Positions 17,207 to 26,681 of a stretch of DNA of 64,000 nt are shown piece after piece (the first letter of the stretch is position 1; the number at the start of each line of letters is the position of its first letter). The notes under the pieces are model-generated. The model had not been told where the DNA came from. It ran no database searches and saw nothing but the letters and a program-made list of their open reading frames with translations. The position numbers were made by a program, and so were the translations under genes. The stretch comes from Actinomycetes bacterium (GTDB lineage Bacteria; Actinomycetota; Acidimicrobiia; Acidimicrobiales; Palsa-688), in contig JAJYMB010000093.1 of NCBI GenBank assembly GCA_021787365.1, positions 1-64,000 on the forward strand, given 5' to 3'.

Positions 17207-18490
17207 GCCGTTCTTGGCGAGGGTCGTGTCAGCCTCCTTGGCGGCGATGGAAAGGGCCTTCGCCGGCGTGACCTGCCCGTCGATAGCCGCGTTGATCTCC
17301 GTCCAGAGATCCTGCGAAACGGCGTTGTAGGCGGGCGTGATGGGCCGGACCTGCCCGTACTTTTCCAGTCCGGAGAAGACGTTGAACCACTTCGCGGACT
17401 CGTTCTTCTTCATGAGAGGCTGGGCGAGTTGGGCCGGGCTTGACGGCAGGCCGCCGTTCACCGAAGCCATGTAGGCGCCTTCCTTGGGGCTGGCCAGGAA
17501 CTTGATGAAGTCCAAGCCGGCCTTGTCCTCCGCTGGCGTCGTCTTCAACAAGGCGACGACGCCAAGGCCGATGTTGGTGGACTCGCCCTTGGTGCCGGCC
17601 GGGTAAGGCGCGACGCCATAGGACAAGGTCTTCGGGAGCTCTCCTTCGAGCCAGACGCCATCGGTGATCATCGCGACCGCGTTGGAGCTGAAGGCGGTAG
17701 GGCCGTCGAAGTTGCCGTCAGCGGCGTAACTGGCTGCCGGCGCCGCCTTGTACTTGCGGACCAGGTTCACCCAAGTACTGAGGGCCTTGATGCCGGCGGC
17801 GCTGTCGAAGGCCGCCTTGGTCTGGTTGGCGTTCAAGAGCTGGCCACCGTCGCCCCAGAGCACGGGCTCCCAGTCGTAGGAGATCCACTCGGCGTCGCCG
17901 GTAGGGACGTAGAAGCCCCAGCGCTTGGCCTTGGGGTCCGTCAGTTTGACCGCGTCTTTCACCAGCTGCGACCAGGTCTTCGGGGGCGCTGCGATGCCGG
18001 CCGCCTTGAAGTCGGCCTTGTTGTAAAAGAGGGCAATGTCGCCCACACCAGCCAGCGCCATGCCGAGCTGCTGGCCCCGGTAGAAGAGCGACTTCTTGAT
18101 GCCGGGGTAGAGGCTGTTGGTGAGGCCGTTGAGCTTGCCCGTCAAGGGGATCAGTTTGCCGCTTTGCGCATAGAGGGGCAGGTCCGAGGGGTTTTGGTCG
18201 GTGAGCACCGTCGGGTAGGTGCCGGTCTTCAGCGCCGAGATGACCTTGGGCAGGTACTCGTCGGACGTAGAGATGTACTGGCCGTGGGCCTGGTAGCCGG
18301 GGTAGGCCTTGTCGAAGGCGTTGTCGATGGTGGTGATCTCGGCCGGCTTGAAGCCGCTCGTCCAGTAGGTGAAAGACACGGGTGTGGCAGCGCTGGCGGG
18401 CTGCCCTACGGCACCGACGCCGGCAGTCGTGGCAGCCGTCGCGGCCGATACCACGCTGGCCACGAGCTTGTTACGGAAACTCCGCTTCAC
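17204..18490 (-). CDS. Extracellular sugar-binding protein (ABC family 1)
   Basis: 428 residues. A basic N-terminus and hydrophobic segment end in QPASAATP, a type I signal-peptide site near residue 35; no lipobox Cys is seen. The mature part has the SBP_bac_1 pattern, with SFTYWTSGFKP at the start, ALFYNKADFKAAGI in the hinge region and a late VNGGLPSSPA segment. It captures an oligo- or monosaccharide for the MalFG-type permeases. The GTG start is preceded by GAGGAGGG. The divergent neighbour is KDG kinase, which suggests a uronate or sugar-acid related ligand. Confidence 0.9.
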   Translation of the reverse strand: MKRSFRNKLVASVVSAATAATTAGVGAVGQPASAATPVSFTYWTSGFKPAEITTIDNAFDKAYPGYQAHGQYISTSDEYLPKVISALKTGTYPTVLTDQNPSDLPLYAQSGKLIPLTGKLNGLTNSLYPGIKKSLFYRGQQLGMALAGVGDIALFYNKADFKAAGIAAPPKTWSQLVKDAVKLTDPKAKRWGFYVPTGDAEWISYDWEPVLWGDGGQLLNANQTKAAFDSAAGIKALSTWVNLVRKYKAAPAASYAADGNFDGPTAFSSNAVAMITDGVWLEGELPKTLSYGVAPYPAGTKGESTNIGLGVVALLKTTPAEDKAGLDFIKFLASPKEGAYMASVNGGLPSSPAQLAQPLMKKNESAKWFNVFSGLEKYGQVRPITPAYNAVSQDLWTEINAAIDGQVTPAKALSIAAKEADTTLAKNG

Positions 18491-18701
18491 AATGACCCTC
18501 CTCGTTCATGTGGTGCGAAAAGCTGACGATTCAAGTCGCCTATGGTACTCGCGGTCACGGCCAATGCGCCGGCAGGGGCCCTGCGTGGCGTCAGGACCGG
18601 GAAGCTTGGTCGGCTGCAGACAATGCAGGCAATGAGGTGGCCGCTGCCGGTGCACCCACCCAGCGCGCGTAACCAGAGGGCCGCTAAGCTACGGCCTGGT
18701 T

Positions 18702-19790
18702 ATGGCCATGGCCGAGGTCGTCTGCGTAGGCGAGACCATGGCGATGGTGGCGCCGGTGCACGCGGAGCCACTCGAGCTCGCCCGCGAAGTCGCCATCCAC
18801 ACCGGAGGCGCGGAGTCCAACGTTGCCATGTACCTGGCGGGCCTCGGCCACCAGGTCGCCTGGGTGAGCAGGCTCGGTGACGATCCCCTCGGGCACCGGG
18901 TGCTGGCAGACGTGGCCGCCGCCGGCGTGGGCACCTCGCTCGTCGAGTTCGACAGGGCGGCACCGACCGGCGTCTACTTCAAGGACCCTGGCCCAAAGGG
19001 CACCAGGGTCTTCTACTACCGGCGCGGGTCGGCGGCCTCGCTCATGACCGCTGCCACCTTGCGCTCGGTACTGGCATCCCCTCCCAGAGTGGTCCACGCG
19101 AGCGGGATCACGCCGGCGCTCTCTCCCACCTGCGACGAAATGATGAGCGAGCTCTTCGGGTGCCTCGAGGGCACCACCACGCTCGTCAGCTTCGACATCA
19201 ACTTCCGCCCGGCGCTATGGGGCCCGAAAGAGGCGGCACCGCGCCTTCACGAGCTGGCCAAACGGGCGGGGGTCGTGTTCGTTGGCCTCGACGAGGCCCA
19301 AACCTTGTGGGGTACCCACCAGCCGCGAGAGGTGCGCGACCTGCTGTCGGGACCGCCGGTCTTGGTTGTGAAGGACGGCGCGACGGGCGCCACCGCCTTC
19401 GACAGCGCCGGCGAGGTCTTCGTCCCCTGCCCACGAGTTGCCGTGAGCGAGCCGGTCGGTGCCGGTGATGCCTTCGCCGCCGGTTGGCTGTCGGGCCTGC
19501 TCCGGGGGCTGCCCCAGGCGCAGAGGCTCCGGCTCGGGCACGTGCTCGCCGGCGTGGCCCTCGCATCGACCGCCGACCACCAGGCTCCGCCGCCTCCGGA
19601 CCTGCTCGCGGCGGCACTTACGGTGGACGAGGTGGACTGGGCGGCCGGCCCCGAGGCTTGGGCGAAGGCGGGAGAGACCGAGGCTCGGGCGCGTGGCGGC
19701 GGAACGGCGGGGCGGGAGAGCCTGGCCGCGTCCGGTGGGACGGTGAGGGAAAGCGTCGGCACGCTCGATCGAGGACGGAGATCCATATGA
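18702..19790 (+). CDS. kdgK: 2-dehydro-3-deoxygluconate kinase (PfkB family)
   Basis: 362 residues. N-terminal CVGETMAMVAP and HTGGAESNVAMYLAGLG fit KDG kinases, as does the YYRRGSAAS segment that contacts the acid substrate. Catalytic Asp lies in PVGAGDAFAAGW. It phosphorylates 2-keto-3-deoxygluconate with ATP. Its stop overlaps the start of the KDPG aldolase gene by 4 bp (ATGA), so the two consecutive steps are coupled. The C-terminal about 50 residues are a low-complexity extension. No ribosome-binding site is seen; a TAAGCT hexamer is 11 nt upstream, and AACCAG/CTGGTT arms flank it. Confidence 0.88.
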   Translation: MAMAEVVCVGETMAMVAPVHAEPLELAREVAIHTGGAESNVAMYLAGLGHQVAWVSRLGDDPLGHRVLADVAAAGVGTSLVEFDRAAPTGVYFKDPGPKGTRVFYYRRGSAASLMTAATLRSVLASPPRVVHASGITPALSPTCDEMMSELFGCLEGTTTLVSFDINFRPALWGPKEAAPRLHELAKRAGVVFVGLDEAQTLWGTHQPREVRDLLSGPPVLVVKDGATGATAFDSAGEVFVPCPRVAVSEPVGAGDAFAAGWLSGLLRGLPQAQRLRLGHVLAGVALASTADHQAPPPPDLLAAALTVDEVDWAAGPEAWAKAGETEARARGGGTAGRESLAASGGTVRESVGTLDRGRRSI

Positions 19791-20425
19791 CCCAAGTTCC
19801 AGAGGCAAGCAGTGCCGCCACCCACTCCGATGAGTTTTTCGAAGAGCACTTTGCTCACCAGCGCGTGATGGCGGTCCTCCGCGGCCTGCCACCGGCCGAG
19901 ACCGTCGAACTGTGCGCGCTCGCCTGGGGCACCGGCGTAGAACTGGTCGAGGTCACCCTCCAGAGCGAGGACGCGCTCCCCTCGCTCGAAGCGGCCGTGG
20001 CCGCTGCCAAGAACCAGGGCCGCATCGTCGGGGCGGGTACGGTCACGTCCGCCGGCTCGGCGCGTCGCGCCGCCACCGCCGGCGCCGCCTTCACGGTCGC
20101 GCCCGGCTTCGACCCCGAGGTCGCCCTGGCCTCGCTCGACGCCGGCCTGCCTCATCTCCCCGGCGTCGCCACCCCCACGGAGATCCAGCAGGCCCGAGCC
20201 CTCGGCTTTTCCTGGCTGAAGGCCTTTCCGGCCGCCCAGCTCACGCCGGCGTGGTTCAAGGCGATGCTCGCCCCCTTCCCCGGGATCCGCTTCGTGGCCA
20301 CGGGAGGAGTCGATGCCACCAACGCCCGGGCCTTCCTCGAGGCAGGGGCGCGGGCGGTCGGGGTGGGGTCGGCGCTCGCCGACCCGGCGCAGGTGGAGCT
20401 CCTCGCCGCCCTCCGCTACAGCTGA
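19787..20425 (+). CDS. eda: 2-keto-3-deoxy-6-phosphogluconate (KDPG) aldolase
   Basis: A 212-residue class I aldolase that splits KDPG to pyruvate and glyceraldehyde 3-phosphate. The catalytic Glu is in VELVEVTLQS (Glu55). The Schiff-base Lys is Lys145 in WLKAFPAAQ. The phosphate-binding loop is VATGGVDATNA. The ATG at 19787 overlaps the kinase stop. The frame is open upstream, but that region is the kinase in another phase. With KDG kinase and the nearby mannonate dehydratase it completes the lower hexuronate route. Confidence 0.92.
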   Translation: MTQVPEASSAATHSDEFFEEHFAHQRVMAVLRGLPPAETVELCALAWGTGVELVEVTLQSEDALPSLEAAVAAAKNQGRIVGAGTVTSAGSARRAATAGAAFTVAPGFDPEVALASLDAGLPHLPGVATPTEIQQARALGFSWLKAFPAAQLTPAWFKAMLAPFPGIRFVATGGVDATNARAFLEAGARAVGVGSALADPAQVELLAALRYS

Positions 20426-20449
20426 GCCCTCCGCCTGCGGCGGGCCGGC

Positions 20450-21514
20450 TCAGGCCACCGGGGCGGGCAGGTCGTCGAGTTCCATCATCTCGATGAGCCC
20501 CTGGATGTAGCCGAGGGCGAACGCCCTGCCACGGTGGCCATAAGGCGAGTCCCCCACGAGCGAGGGTGTGTGGTCGTCGAGTATGAAGCCGTCGAAGCCG
20601 GCCTTGCGCAGTTCCCTTATCACGACCGCCGGCCGGTAGTTGCCTTCGCCGAGGAAGCACTCGACGAAGGCGGGCACGGTGCCGCTGACGTCACGCAGGT
20701 GTACGTATGCGATCTTGCCGAGCGGCCCGAGATAACGGATGGCTTCCAGTACGGCCTCCTCCCCGCCCATCTCGGACACCGTCCCGAGGCACAGTTCGAT
20801 GCCGAAGCCAGGCCCGGGCGCCAGCGCCACCGCCCGCTTCAAAGCGTCTACAGAACGGAAGATCCTCGCCACGCCCCCGAGGGAGGGCACGGGCGGGTCG
20901 TCGGGGTGGAGCGCCAACACAACCCCGGCCTCCGCGGCCACAGGTACGAGCGCCTTCACGAAGTACTCGTAGGAGGCCCACATGTCCTCGTCGCTGCGCT
21001 CGGCCCCGAGGTCGAAAGTGGCGCCGGCGCTCCAGGAGTCCTTTTTGTCCTCGACCCTGCGGTCGCGCCTGGCTACCAGGATCTTGCCAGCTTTCGTGCG
21101 CTCGTCCACCAAGTCGAGGTCGAAAGCCGAGACCACTGCCCCGCCCCGGCCGGTCGACGAAAGGTCGGTGCGCCACACGGAGTTGGGCATCCAGTTGAAC
21201 CCGAGCAGGCCTATGCCGGCTTTTCCCATGTTGGCGACGGTCGCGACGACATTTTCTATTTCCTCGTCGCGCCCGGGCTTGCCGAGCATGGCCTTTTCGT
21301 AGAAGTGGTTGGGGATATTTTCGATCGCCTCCAACACCAGTCCCCTCGCCTCGACCTTCTCGCGCAAGGCCACGAGGTCTCCAAGCTCCCAGCGGTGCTC
21401 GCCGGACAAGTCCGGCGTATTGAGCTGGATGCCTCTCACCCCGAGCTGGACAGCGAAGGCAAGGTACTCTTCAGTCGCGCGTGCCCCCTGCCCGACGGCT
21501 ATGCGCATCACCAT
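20450..21514 (-). CDS. uxuA: Mannonate dehydratase
   Basis: A 354-residue TIM-barrel enzyme that dehydrates D-mannonate to 2-keto-3-deoxygluconate. Family marks are IENIPNHFYEKAMLG, a metal-site segment VVLALHPDDPPVP, KIAYVHLRDVSG and the terminal ILDDHTPSLVGDSPYGHRGRAFALGYI. The ATG at 21514 has GGGAGG 6 nt upstream. It is the last gene of the long minus-strand operon and lies back to back with the KDPG aldolase gene (convergent, 24 bp apart), linking the importer operon to the Entner-Doudoroff end reactions. Confidence 0.9.
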   Translation of the reverse strand: MVMRIAVGQGARATEEYLAFAVQLGVRGIQLNTPDLSGEHRWELGDLVALREKVEARGLVLEAIENIPNHFYEKAMLGKPGRDEEIENVVATVANMGKAGIGLLGFNWMPNSVWRTDLSSTGRGGAVVSAFDLDLVDERTKAGKILVARRDRRVEDKKDSWSAGATFDLGAERSDEDMWASYEYFVKALVPVAAEAGVVLALHPDDPPVPSLGGVARIFRSVDALKRAVALAPGPGFGIELCLGTVSEMGGEEAVLEAIRYLGPLGKIAYVHLRDVSGTVPAFVECFLGEGNYRPAVVIRELRKAGFDGFILDDHTPSLVGDSPYGHRGRAFALGYIQGLIEMMELDDLPAPVA

Positions 21515-21622
21515 GGCCCGCCTCCCTTCGTCGTCTCGCGTGCCACGCCGATAGTAGCGGCCTATAGGTAGAGCGCCACCCGGGGAGCCCTGCCAGCGGC
21601 GCGGGAGTATGGCTTTGGGCTC

Positions 21623-22522
21623 CTAGCCGGCGCCTGGCGCCACGTCGGTACCACGGCCGGCCAGGCGCTGAAGGTGGGGCAGGAGGGCGAGGAAGTCCAG
21701 GTCTGCGAACCCGTCCTCACACGTAGCGACAGCCAGCTCCGTCACCAGTGCCGTTACCGGCAGAGGCACCGCCTCCGCCGCCGCCACCGCTTGGGCGAGG
21801 CGCAGGTCCTTCACAGCCATGGCGGTCGTAAACGTGGCGTCGTACTCGCGTGCCAGCAGGGCCGCGGTCTTGTACTTCACAAAGGGGGACCCGATGGCCG
21901 AGCCTGCTAGGACGTCGAGCAGCACCGACCTGTCGATACCCCAGGCTTCGCACATGGTGATCAGTTCTGCCAGCATCTGGGCGCTCGCCACCAACATGGA
22001 GTTGACGGCCAGTTTGACTACCCGCGCTTCCTCCGCCGTTCCGACTTGGTAGACCTTCGAGCCCACCCGCTCCAGCACCGGCATGGCTGCTTCGAGGCTG
22101 GCCGGGCTGCCGGACGCGATGAGGGTCAGGTTGCCCGAGGAGAGGACCGCCGGGTTGCCGCTCACCGGGCAACGCACGTAGCGAAGGCCGCGCTCTTCTG
22201 CCGCGTCTGCAACGGCTTGTGAGGCAGCCGGTGAAACCGTGCTCATTTCGACCAGGACGGCACCGCCTGACGCCGTCTCCACGAGCCCGCCGGCACCGAG
22301 GTAGACGTCGTGCACCGCTTGGTCGTCGGCCAAGAAGCTCATCGCCACGTGGGCTTTCCCCCAGATCTCGCCCAGCTTGCCGACGGGCGTCGCGCCGGCG
22401 CCGGCGAGCGCCTCGGCCGCTCCGGGGTGGCGGTTCCAGACCGTGACGCCCAATCCCTGGGCGAGGAGGTGGCGAGCGAGCGCGCTCCCCATCTTCCCGA
22501 GCCCGACGACCGCTACGTTCAT
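21623..22522 (-). CDS. NAD(P)-dependent beta-hydroxyacid dehydrogenase
   Basis: 299 residues of the 3-hydroxyisobutyrate / tartronate-semialdehyde / 6-phosphogluconate family. The N-terminal Rossmann motif is VVGLGKMGSALA. Substrate-loop residues appear in CPVSGNPAVLSSGNLT, and the catalytic Lys in VVKLAVNSMLV. The start ATG overlaps the stop of the XRE-cupin gene by 4 bp. The frame is open upstream, but that is the regulator in another phase. A role in sugar-acid or aldehyde-acid reduction fits the operon. Confidence 0.87.
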   Translation of the reverse strand: MNVAVVGLGKMGSALARHLLAQGLGVTVWNRHPGAAEALAGAGATPVGKLGEIWGKAHVAMSFLADDQAVHDVYLGAGGLVETASGGAVLVEMSTVSPAASQAVADAAEERGLRYVRCPVSGNPAVLSSGNLTLIASGSPASLEAAMPVLERVGSKVYQVGTAEEARVVKLAVNSMLVASAQMLAELITMCEAWGIDRSVLLDVLAGSAIGSPFVKYKTAALLAREYDATFTTAMAVKDLRLAQAVAAAEAVPLPVTALVTELAVATCEDGFADLDFLALLPHLQRLAGRGTDVAPGAG

Positions 22523-23382
22523 GACCCGTTGCCGTGGGGCAACCACCGGTCGAGCACGAACCAGACCGATCGCACGGCCGTGTCGCCGGCGTTCCAGAAC
22601 CGGTGGGGGATGGTGGCATCGAACGCCATGGAGTCCCCCGGCCCGAGCACATACTCCTCGAAGCCGACCTGGACCGAGAGGCTGCCCTCGAGGATCAGGC
22701 AATAGTCGCGCCCGTTGTGGCGGATGGCCTCGCCTGTAGCACCCGAACCGCCGCCCACTGGGTACCGGACCTCCAGGAACTCGGCGCCAGGCTCCGGGAA
22801 CGGCGTGAGCAGCTCCCAACGAACCCCCTTTTCGAGGTCGATAGAGCGGCGGTGGTCGCGTCTTTGGACGATCGCCCGCTCGTGGGTAGTGGGGTCCTCG
22901 TGCGCATTAGGTTCCGGCGAGCCGGGACCGACCTGGCGGGTACCTGGACGGGCCGCCCGGGCGCCGGCGGCGTGCCCGGGGGAAGCCCCCTTGCCGCCCC
23001 CCTCACCTTCCCCCGCCAAAGCACCTTCCCCTGCCAAAGAGCCGTCATCGTCCGGACCGTCCTCGCTCTCCTCGACGAAGAGGCTGTCCATGGAGACAGA
23101 TAGGGCATTGGTCAACGCGTACAAAGTGCTCACTGACGGCGCCACGCGGCCGAGCTCGATCTGGGAGATGCTGCTGGCCGAGATGCCTAGCTTGCGTGAC
23201 AGCTCCCGCACACCCATACCGCTACGGAGCCGGGCCTCGCGGAGCCGGCTCCCGACCAGGTCCTGTTGCGTCCCGCGCCTCTCAGGACCGGGCCCTGGCC
23301 GGGCCACGAAGGCCGGCGCCGGCTGCGCCTCGACTAGGTTCTCTTCGGTTGGCAACCAGACCTCTCCGCTCACGTGTGCCAA
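22519..23382 (-). CDS. XRE-type HTH regulator with C-terminal cupin domain
   Basis: 287 residues. An HTH (about 45-100) with GVRELSRKLGISASSISQIE is followed by a 70-residue acidic and Gly/Pro-rich linker. A cupin domain (about 185-285) follows, with LILEGSLSVQVGFEEYVLGPGDSMAF. This HTH-cupin_2 architecture (PuuR/SutR-like) senses small metabolites and regulates nearby catabolic genes. The linker is unusually long. It is coupled by ATGA to the dehydrogenase gene. It is a candidate for the protein binding the palindrome at 29464-29478. Confidence 0.87.
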   Translation of the reverse strand: MAHVSGEVWLPTEENLVEAQPAPAFVARPGPGPERRGTQQDLVGSRLREARLRSGMGVRELSRKLGISASSISQIELGRVAPSVSTLYALTNALSVSMDSLFVEESEDGPDDDGSLAGEGALAGEGEGGGKGASPGHAAGARAARPGTRQVGPGSPEPNAHEDPTTHERAIVQRRDHRRSIDLEKGVRWELLTPFPEPGAEFLEVRYPVGGGSGATGEAIRHNGRDYCLILEGSLSVQVGFEEYVLGPGDSMAFDATIPHRFWNAGDTAVRSVWFVLDRWLPHGNGS

Positions 23383-23423
23383 TGGTCTCCTCCAAGGCTA
23401 GCGGCTGGGGCTCGCGTGCTCGT

Positions 23424-24908
23424 TCAGCCAGCACGCGCGCTACCGGCCGCAGCCCTGCCGCCATCCCAGTTCGTGTAGGTGTACGGGTTGGCGATGAGCT
23501 CTGACTTCGGCAGCTCGGGGTGCATCATCTCGGCCCACTCGGCAGCACCGAGTTGAGCTCGCGTGTAATCGACGGTCGCTTCCACCGCCTGTTGAGCGCT
23601 CGCGAGGTCGACCCCGACGAGCTCGTGGTCGAGCTTCACTACCCGGCCGTTGACCATGACCGTGTGGACGTCCCCGCGTCCCGCTTGGAAGGCGACGTGC
23701 CCAAAGGGATGCAGGAGTGGGAACATCACCGGCGAACGTTCGTTTTTCAAGAGCACCACGTCCGCCTTTTTGCCTGGCGCCAGGCTCCCCACCGCGTCGC
23801 CCAGCCCCAGCGCCTGCGCGCCTCCGATGGTGGCCCACCTTACAACTTCCTCGGCCCGAAGGGCGTTGGAGACCACCGTCTCGTCCTTCGCGTGCGCTTC
23901 CAGGTGCTCGCGCGAACGGTCAGCACCGAGCGTCGAACGCATCGCCGAGAACATGTCTGCACTCCACCACACGCTCGTGTCGACAGACAGCGATACCGGG
24001 ATGCCATAGCGGCGAAGTTGCCACGTCGTCGGATAGCCCTGGCCGGCACTCTGCTCGCTCTCGGTGGCGACCGAGACGTACGCCCCCGAAGCGGCGATGC
24101 GCTGGTAGGAGTCCTCTGACAGCGTCGAAGCGTGCACATAGGTCACGTCTTCGGTCGCGAAACCGTGCTCGCACATGAGCCGGAGCCCCGCGTCGTTGGT
24201 CGCTCCCCAGACCCCGGCGTGTGTCGTGACGCGCAGGCCAAGCTCTCGGGCAGACTCGAAAGCGCCCTTCTCCGGGAACTCGGGGTCGCCTGTCACGTCG
24301 AAAGCGAGCTGCAGCCCGAGCATGTCGTCCCTGCTAGCGAAACGGCGCGCGACGAAGTCGCGGAACTCTCGGCTCTTCGACCACTCCCATGGCGCGCCCT
24401 GCAAGTTGCCATAGGCGAGGACGTAGCGCCCGGGCACCTCTTGCAGGGCCTGGAGGGCTGCCTCGGCATGCTCCACGGTCTGCAGACCGTGGGACCAGTC
24501 GAGGGTCGTCGTCACTCCCGCATCGAGCGACTCGATGGCCGAGAGAAGGTTGCCTGCGTAGATGTCCTCCGGGCGGAAGATCTTTCCCCACTTCAAGTAG
24601 TAGAAAATGAAATACTGGGTGAGCGTCCAGTCTGCGCCGAACCCCCGGAGCGCGGTCTGCCACATGTGGCGGTGGGTATCGACCATGCCCGGCATCACGA
24701 TGCCCCCCGAGCAGTCCACCACGAGGCCACCCACCGGGTCGGGCAGGGCCGTGCCGACGGCGGCGATCCGCTCGCCTTCGACGAGCACGTCTGCGCCTTC
24801 GAGCAGGCCCGCCCGGTCCATGGTGAGCACGGTGCCACCCCGGAAGAGGACCGGAGCGCCCGGTGGGAGCGCACGGAACTTTTCCTGCAGCGCAACACCT
24901 TCGTTCAT
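23424..24908 (-). CDS. Amidohydrolase-family metal-dependent deaminase/hydrolase
   Basis: 494 residues of the ATZ/TRZ-like chlorohydrolase and 8-oxoguanine-deaminase group. The N-terminal HxH metal site is His79/His81 in DTHRHMW. Further ligands appear in VTTHAGVW and VSLSVDTSVWWSAD. The C-terminal small barrel ends with HTVMVNGRVVKLD. Such enzymes deaminate or dechlorinate N-heterocycles and related amidines. ATG 24908 follows AAGGGGG. Its place in an importer operon suggests the imported compound, or a derivative, is a nitrogen-containing molecule; the substrate is not determinable. Confidence 0.85.
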   Translation of the reverse strand: MNEGVALQEKFRALPPGAPVLFRGGTVLTMDRAGLLEGADVLVEGERIAAVGTALPDPVGGLVVDCSGGIVMPGMVDTHRHMWQTALRGFGADWTLTQYFIFYYLKWGKIFRPEDIYAGNLLSAIESLDAGVTTTLDWSHGLQTVEHAEAALQALQEVPGRYVLAYGNLQGAPWEWSKSREFRDFVARRFASRDDMLGLQLAFDVTGDPEFPEKGAFESARELGLRVTTHAGVWGATNDAGLRLMCEHGFATEDVTYVHASTLSEDSYQRIAASGAYVSVATESEQSAGQGYPTTWQLRRYGIPVSLSVDTSVWWSADMFSAMRSTLGADRSREHLEAHAKDETVVSNALRAEEVVRWATIGGAQALGLGDAVGSLAPGKKADVVLLKNERSPVMFPLLHPFGHVAFQAGRGDVHTVMVNGRVVKLDHELVGVDLASAQQAVEATVDYTRAQLGAAEWAEMMHPELPKSELIANPYTYTNWDGGRAAAGSARAG

Positions 24909-24939
24909 AACTTGACCCCCTTTTCTTTCTTCGCTTTTC

Positions 24940-25632
24940 TCATCGGAGCAACCATCCGCCGTCCACGTAGAGGTCGGTCCCGTTGACCCCTCCGCACTCG
25001 AGGAGGAACAAAGCTGCCTCCACGACCTCGGCCATCGTTACGAGCCGGCCGAGCGGGGTCCGGGAAATGACAGCGTCGAGCGGCTTCCCCAACCAATACG
25101 GGCTGTCCCCGACGATGCCGGGGTGGATGGCGTTTACCCGTACAGGCGCCAGCTCGCACGCCAGTGTGCGCACCATGCCCGAAACCCCGCCGTTCACGGT
25201 GCTAACGGTCGTCGACCCCTCGTAGGGCCGTTCCTTGGCCAGGCCGCCGAACAGGACTACGGAGGCGTCGGGGGTCAGGCGGTCCTTCAGCACGTGGACC
25301 GCCTCCAGGTACCCGACGAGCTTCAGTGTGACCAGGCGTTGGGCCCTCTCCCAGGCGTACTCGGCGACGCTATTGACGTCACGCTCGATAGCGGCAATGA
25401 CCAGACGCCGCACAGGGCCAATGTCTGCCAGCGCGGCGCGGATGGACCCCGGCTCGGCGAGGTCGAACCCAACTCCTTTCGTAAGCCCGCCGATCGCCTC
25501 TGAGACCTTGGTGGCTCGCACGGCGTCGCGCCCCGAGACGACCACTGGGGCGCCCTTCCTCGCGTACTCGGCGGCAAGTTCGCGCCCGATCCCCGAAGTA
25601 CCGCCCACAACGACAACTGCGCCTTCACCCAT
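24940..25632 (-). CDS. Short-chain dehydrogenase-like protein lacking the YxxxK dyad
   Basis: 230 residues with a clear Rossmann SDR fold: GGTSGIG (10-16), a later VNAIHPGIV and the C-terminal NGTDLYVDGGWLL. Aligned on the segment before the TLACEL helix, the usual catalytic Tyr and Lys are replaced by Val143 and Asn147. It may therefore bind NAD(P) without classical SDR chemistry, or use other residues. ATG 25632 follows GAGGAG. It lies between the permease and amidohydrolase genes in one operon. Confidence 0.82.
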   Translation of the reverse strand: MGEGAVVVVGGTSGIGRELAAEYARKGAPVVVSGRDAVRATKVSEAIGGLTKGVGFDLAEPGSIRAALADIGPVRRLVIAAIERDVNSVAEYAWERAQRLVTLKLVGYLEAVHVLKDRLTPDASVVLFGGLAKERPYEGSTTVSTVNGGVSGMVRTLACELAPVRVNAIHPGIVGDSPYWLGKPLDAVISRTPLGRLVTMAEVVEAALFLLECGGVNGTDLYVDGGWLLR

Positions 25633-25658
25633 CTCGCTCTCCTCTCTCACCTTCCAGG

Positions 25659-26681
25659 TCAACTTCGCCTCAGTCGCGTCCACGCGTCGAGCCCGACCGC
25701 CAAGATGAGGAAGACGCCGAGCACGATCTGCTCGTACAAGGGGTCGAGGCCGAGGAGGTCGAAACCGTTGCCGATGAGGGCGATAAACAGCACCCCAACC
25801 ACGGAGCGCCACACGGCGCCTCGCCCCCCGAGGATGCTCGTCCCTCCGACCACCACGCCGGCGAGCACGGTGAAGGCGAGGGTGGTGCCCGCGGAGGACT
25901 CTGCAGACAGCACCCGCGAAGCATCGATCAGCCCGCCCAGAGCCGCCGCCGTGCCTGACAGTATAAAGGCGAAGATCTTCACGTCGTACACCCGCACTCC
26001 CGCGAGCCGCGCCGCTTCGGCATTACCGCCGGCGGCGTACATGTACCGGCCCACCGTCGTCCGGTGGAGCAAGAAACCGAGCAACAGGACCACTAAAAGC
26101 GTCACCCAGGTCGATGTCCGCACCGTGAGGAAGCTGCTCCGGGTAAAGTCCGCGAAGCCGGGGCGGTTGAAATCAGTGATTATGTTGCCACCTGTCGCCA
26201 GACCGGCGACCCCGCTGACGACGTAGGCAGTGGCGAGCGTGGTGATGAGGGAGTTGACCCGGAACACCGTCGTCACAACCCCGTTCACAGCGCCGATCGC
26301 CACGCCTACGAGCAGGCCGATGGCAACGGCTAACGCTGGGCTCGTCACGAGGGCGAAGTGGGCGGAAGCCACTCCGGCCAGCGCGTACACGGCACCGATC
26401 GACAAGTCGATGCCGCCCGCGACGAGCACGAGGGTGACCGCGACCGCAGGGATCAGAGTCGAAGCCTGCTGATCCACGATGTTGAGGAGGTTGTCCTTTG
26501 TGAGGAACGCCGAACTTGTGGCTGACAGCACGACGAAGAGGGCAATGAACGGCACCAGGATCCCGCCCCGGCGGAGGTCGAGCAGGCCGAGCAAGCGAGC
26601 GGCGGTCCCCTTTGAGGCGGCTCGGAGCCGCACTCGGGGGCCCGCGTCGGGGAGAGATGCTCCGAGCTCGACCGTCTTCAT
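25659..26681 (-). CDS. RbsC-type ABC transporter permease
   Basis: 340 residues with eight to ten hydrophobic helices. Diagnostic segments of the ribose/xylose/nucleoside family are VLVAGGIDLSIGA, GRYMYAAGGNAEAARLAGV and VLAGVVVGGTSILGGRG. The ATG at 26681 overlaps the stop of the ATPase gene (ATGA), so this start is preferred over one 27 bp further out. It forms the membrane channel of the importer with the ATPase and binding protein upstream. Confidence 0.92.
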   Translation of the reverse strand: MKTVELGASLPDAGPRVRLRAASKGTAARLLGLLDLRRGGILVPFIALFVVLSATSSAFLTKDNLLNIVDQQASTLIPAVAVTLVLVAGGIDLSIGAVYALAGVASAHFALVTSPALAVAIGLLVGVAIGAVNGVVTTVFRVNSLITTLATAYVVSGVAGLATGGNIITDFNRPGFADFTRSSFLTVRTSTWVTLLVVLLLGFLLHRTTVGRYMYAAGGNAEAARLAGVRVYDVKIFAFILSGTAAALGGLIDASRVLSAESSAGTTLAFTVLAGVVVGGTSILGGRGAVWRSVVGVLFIALIGNGFDLLGLDPLYEQIVLGVFLILAVGLDAWTRLRRS

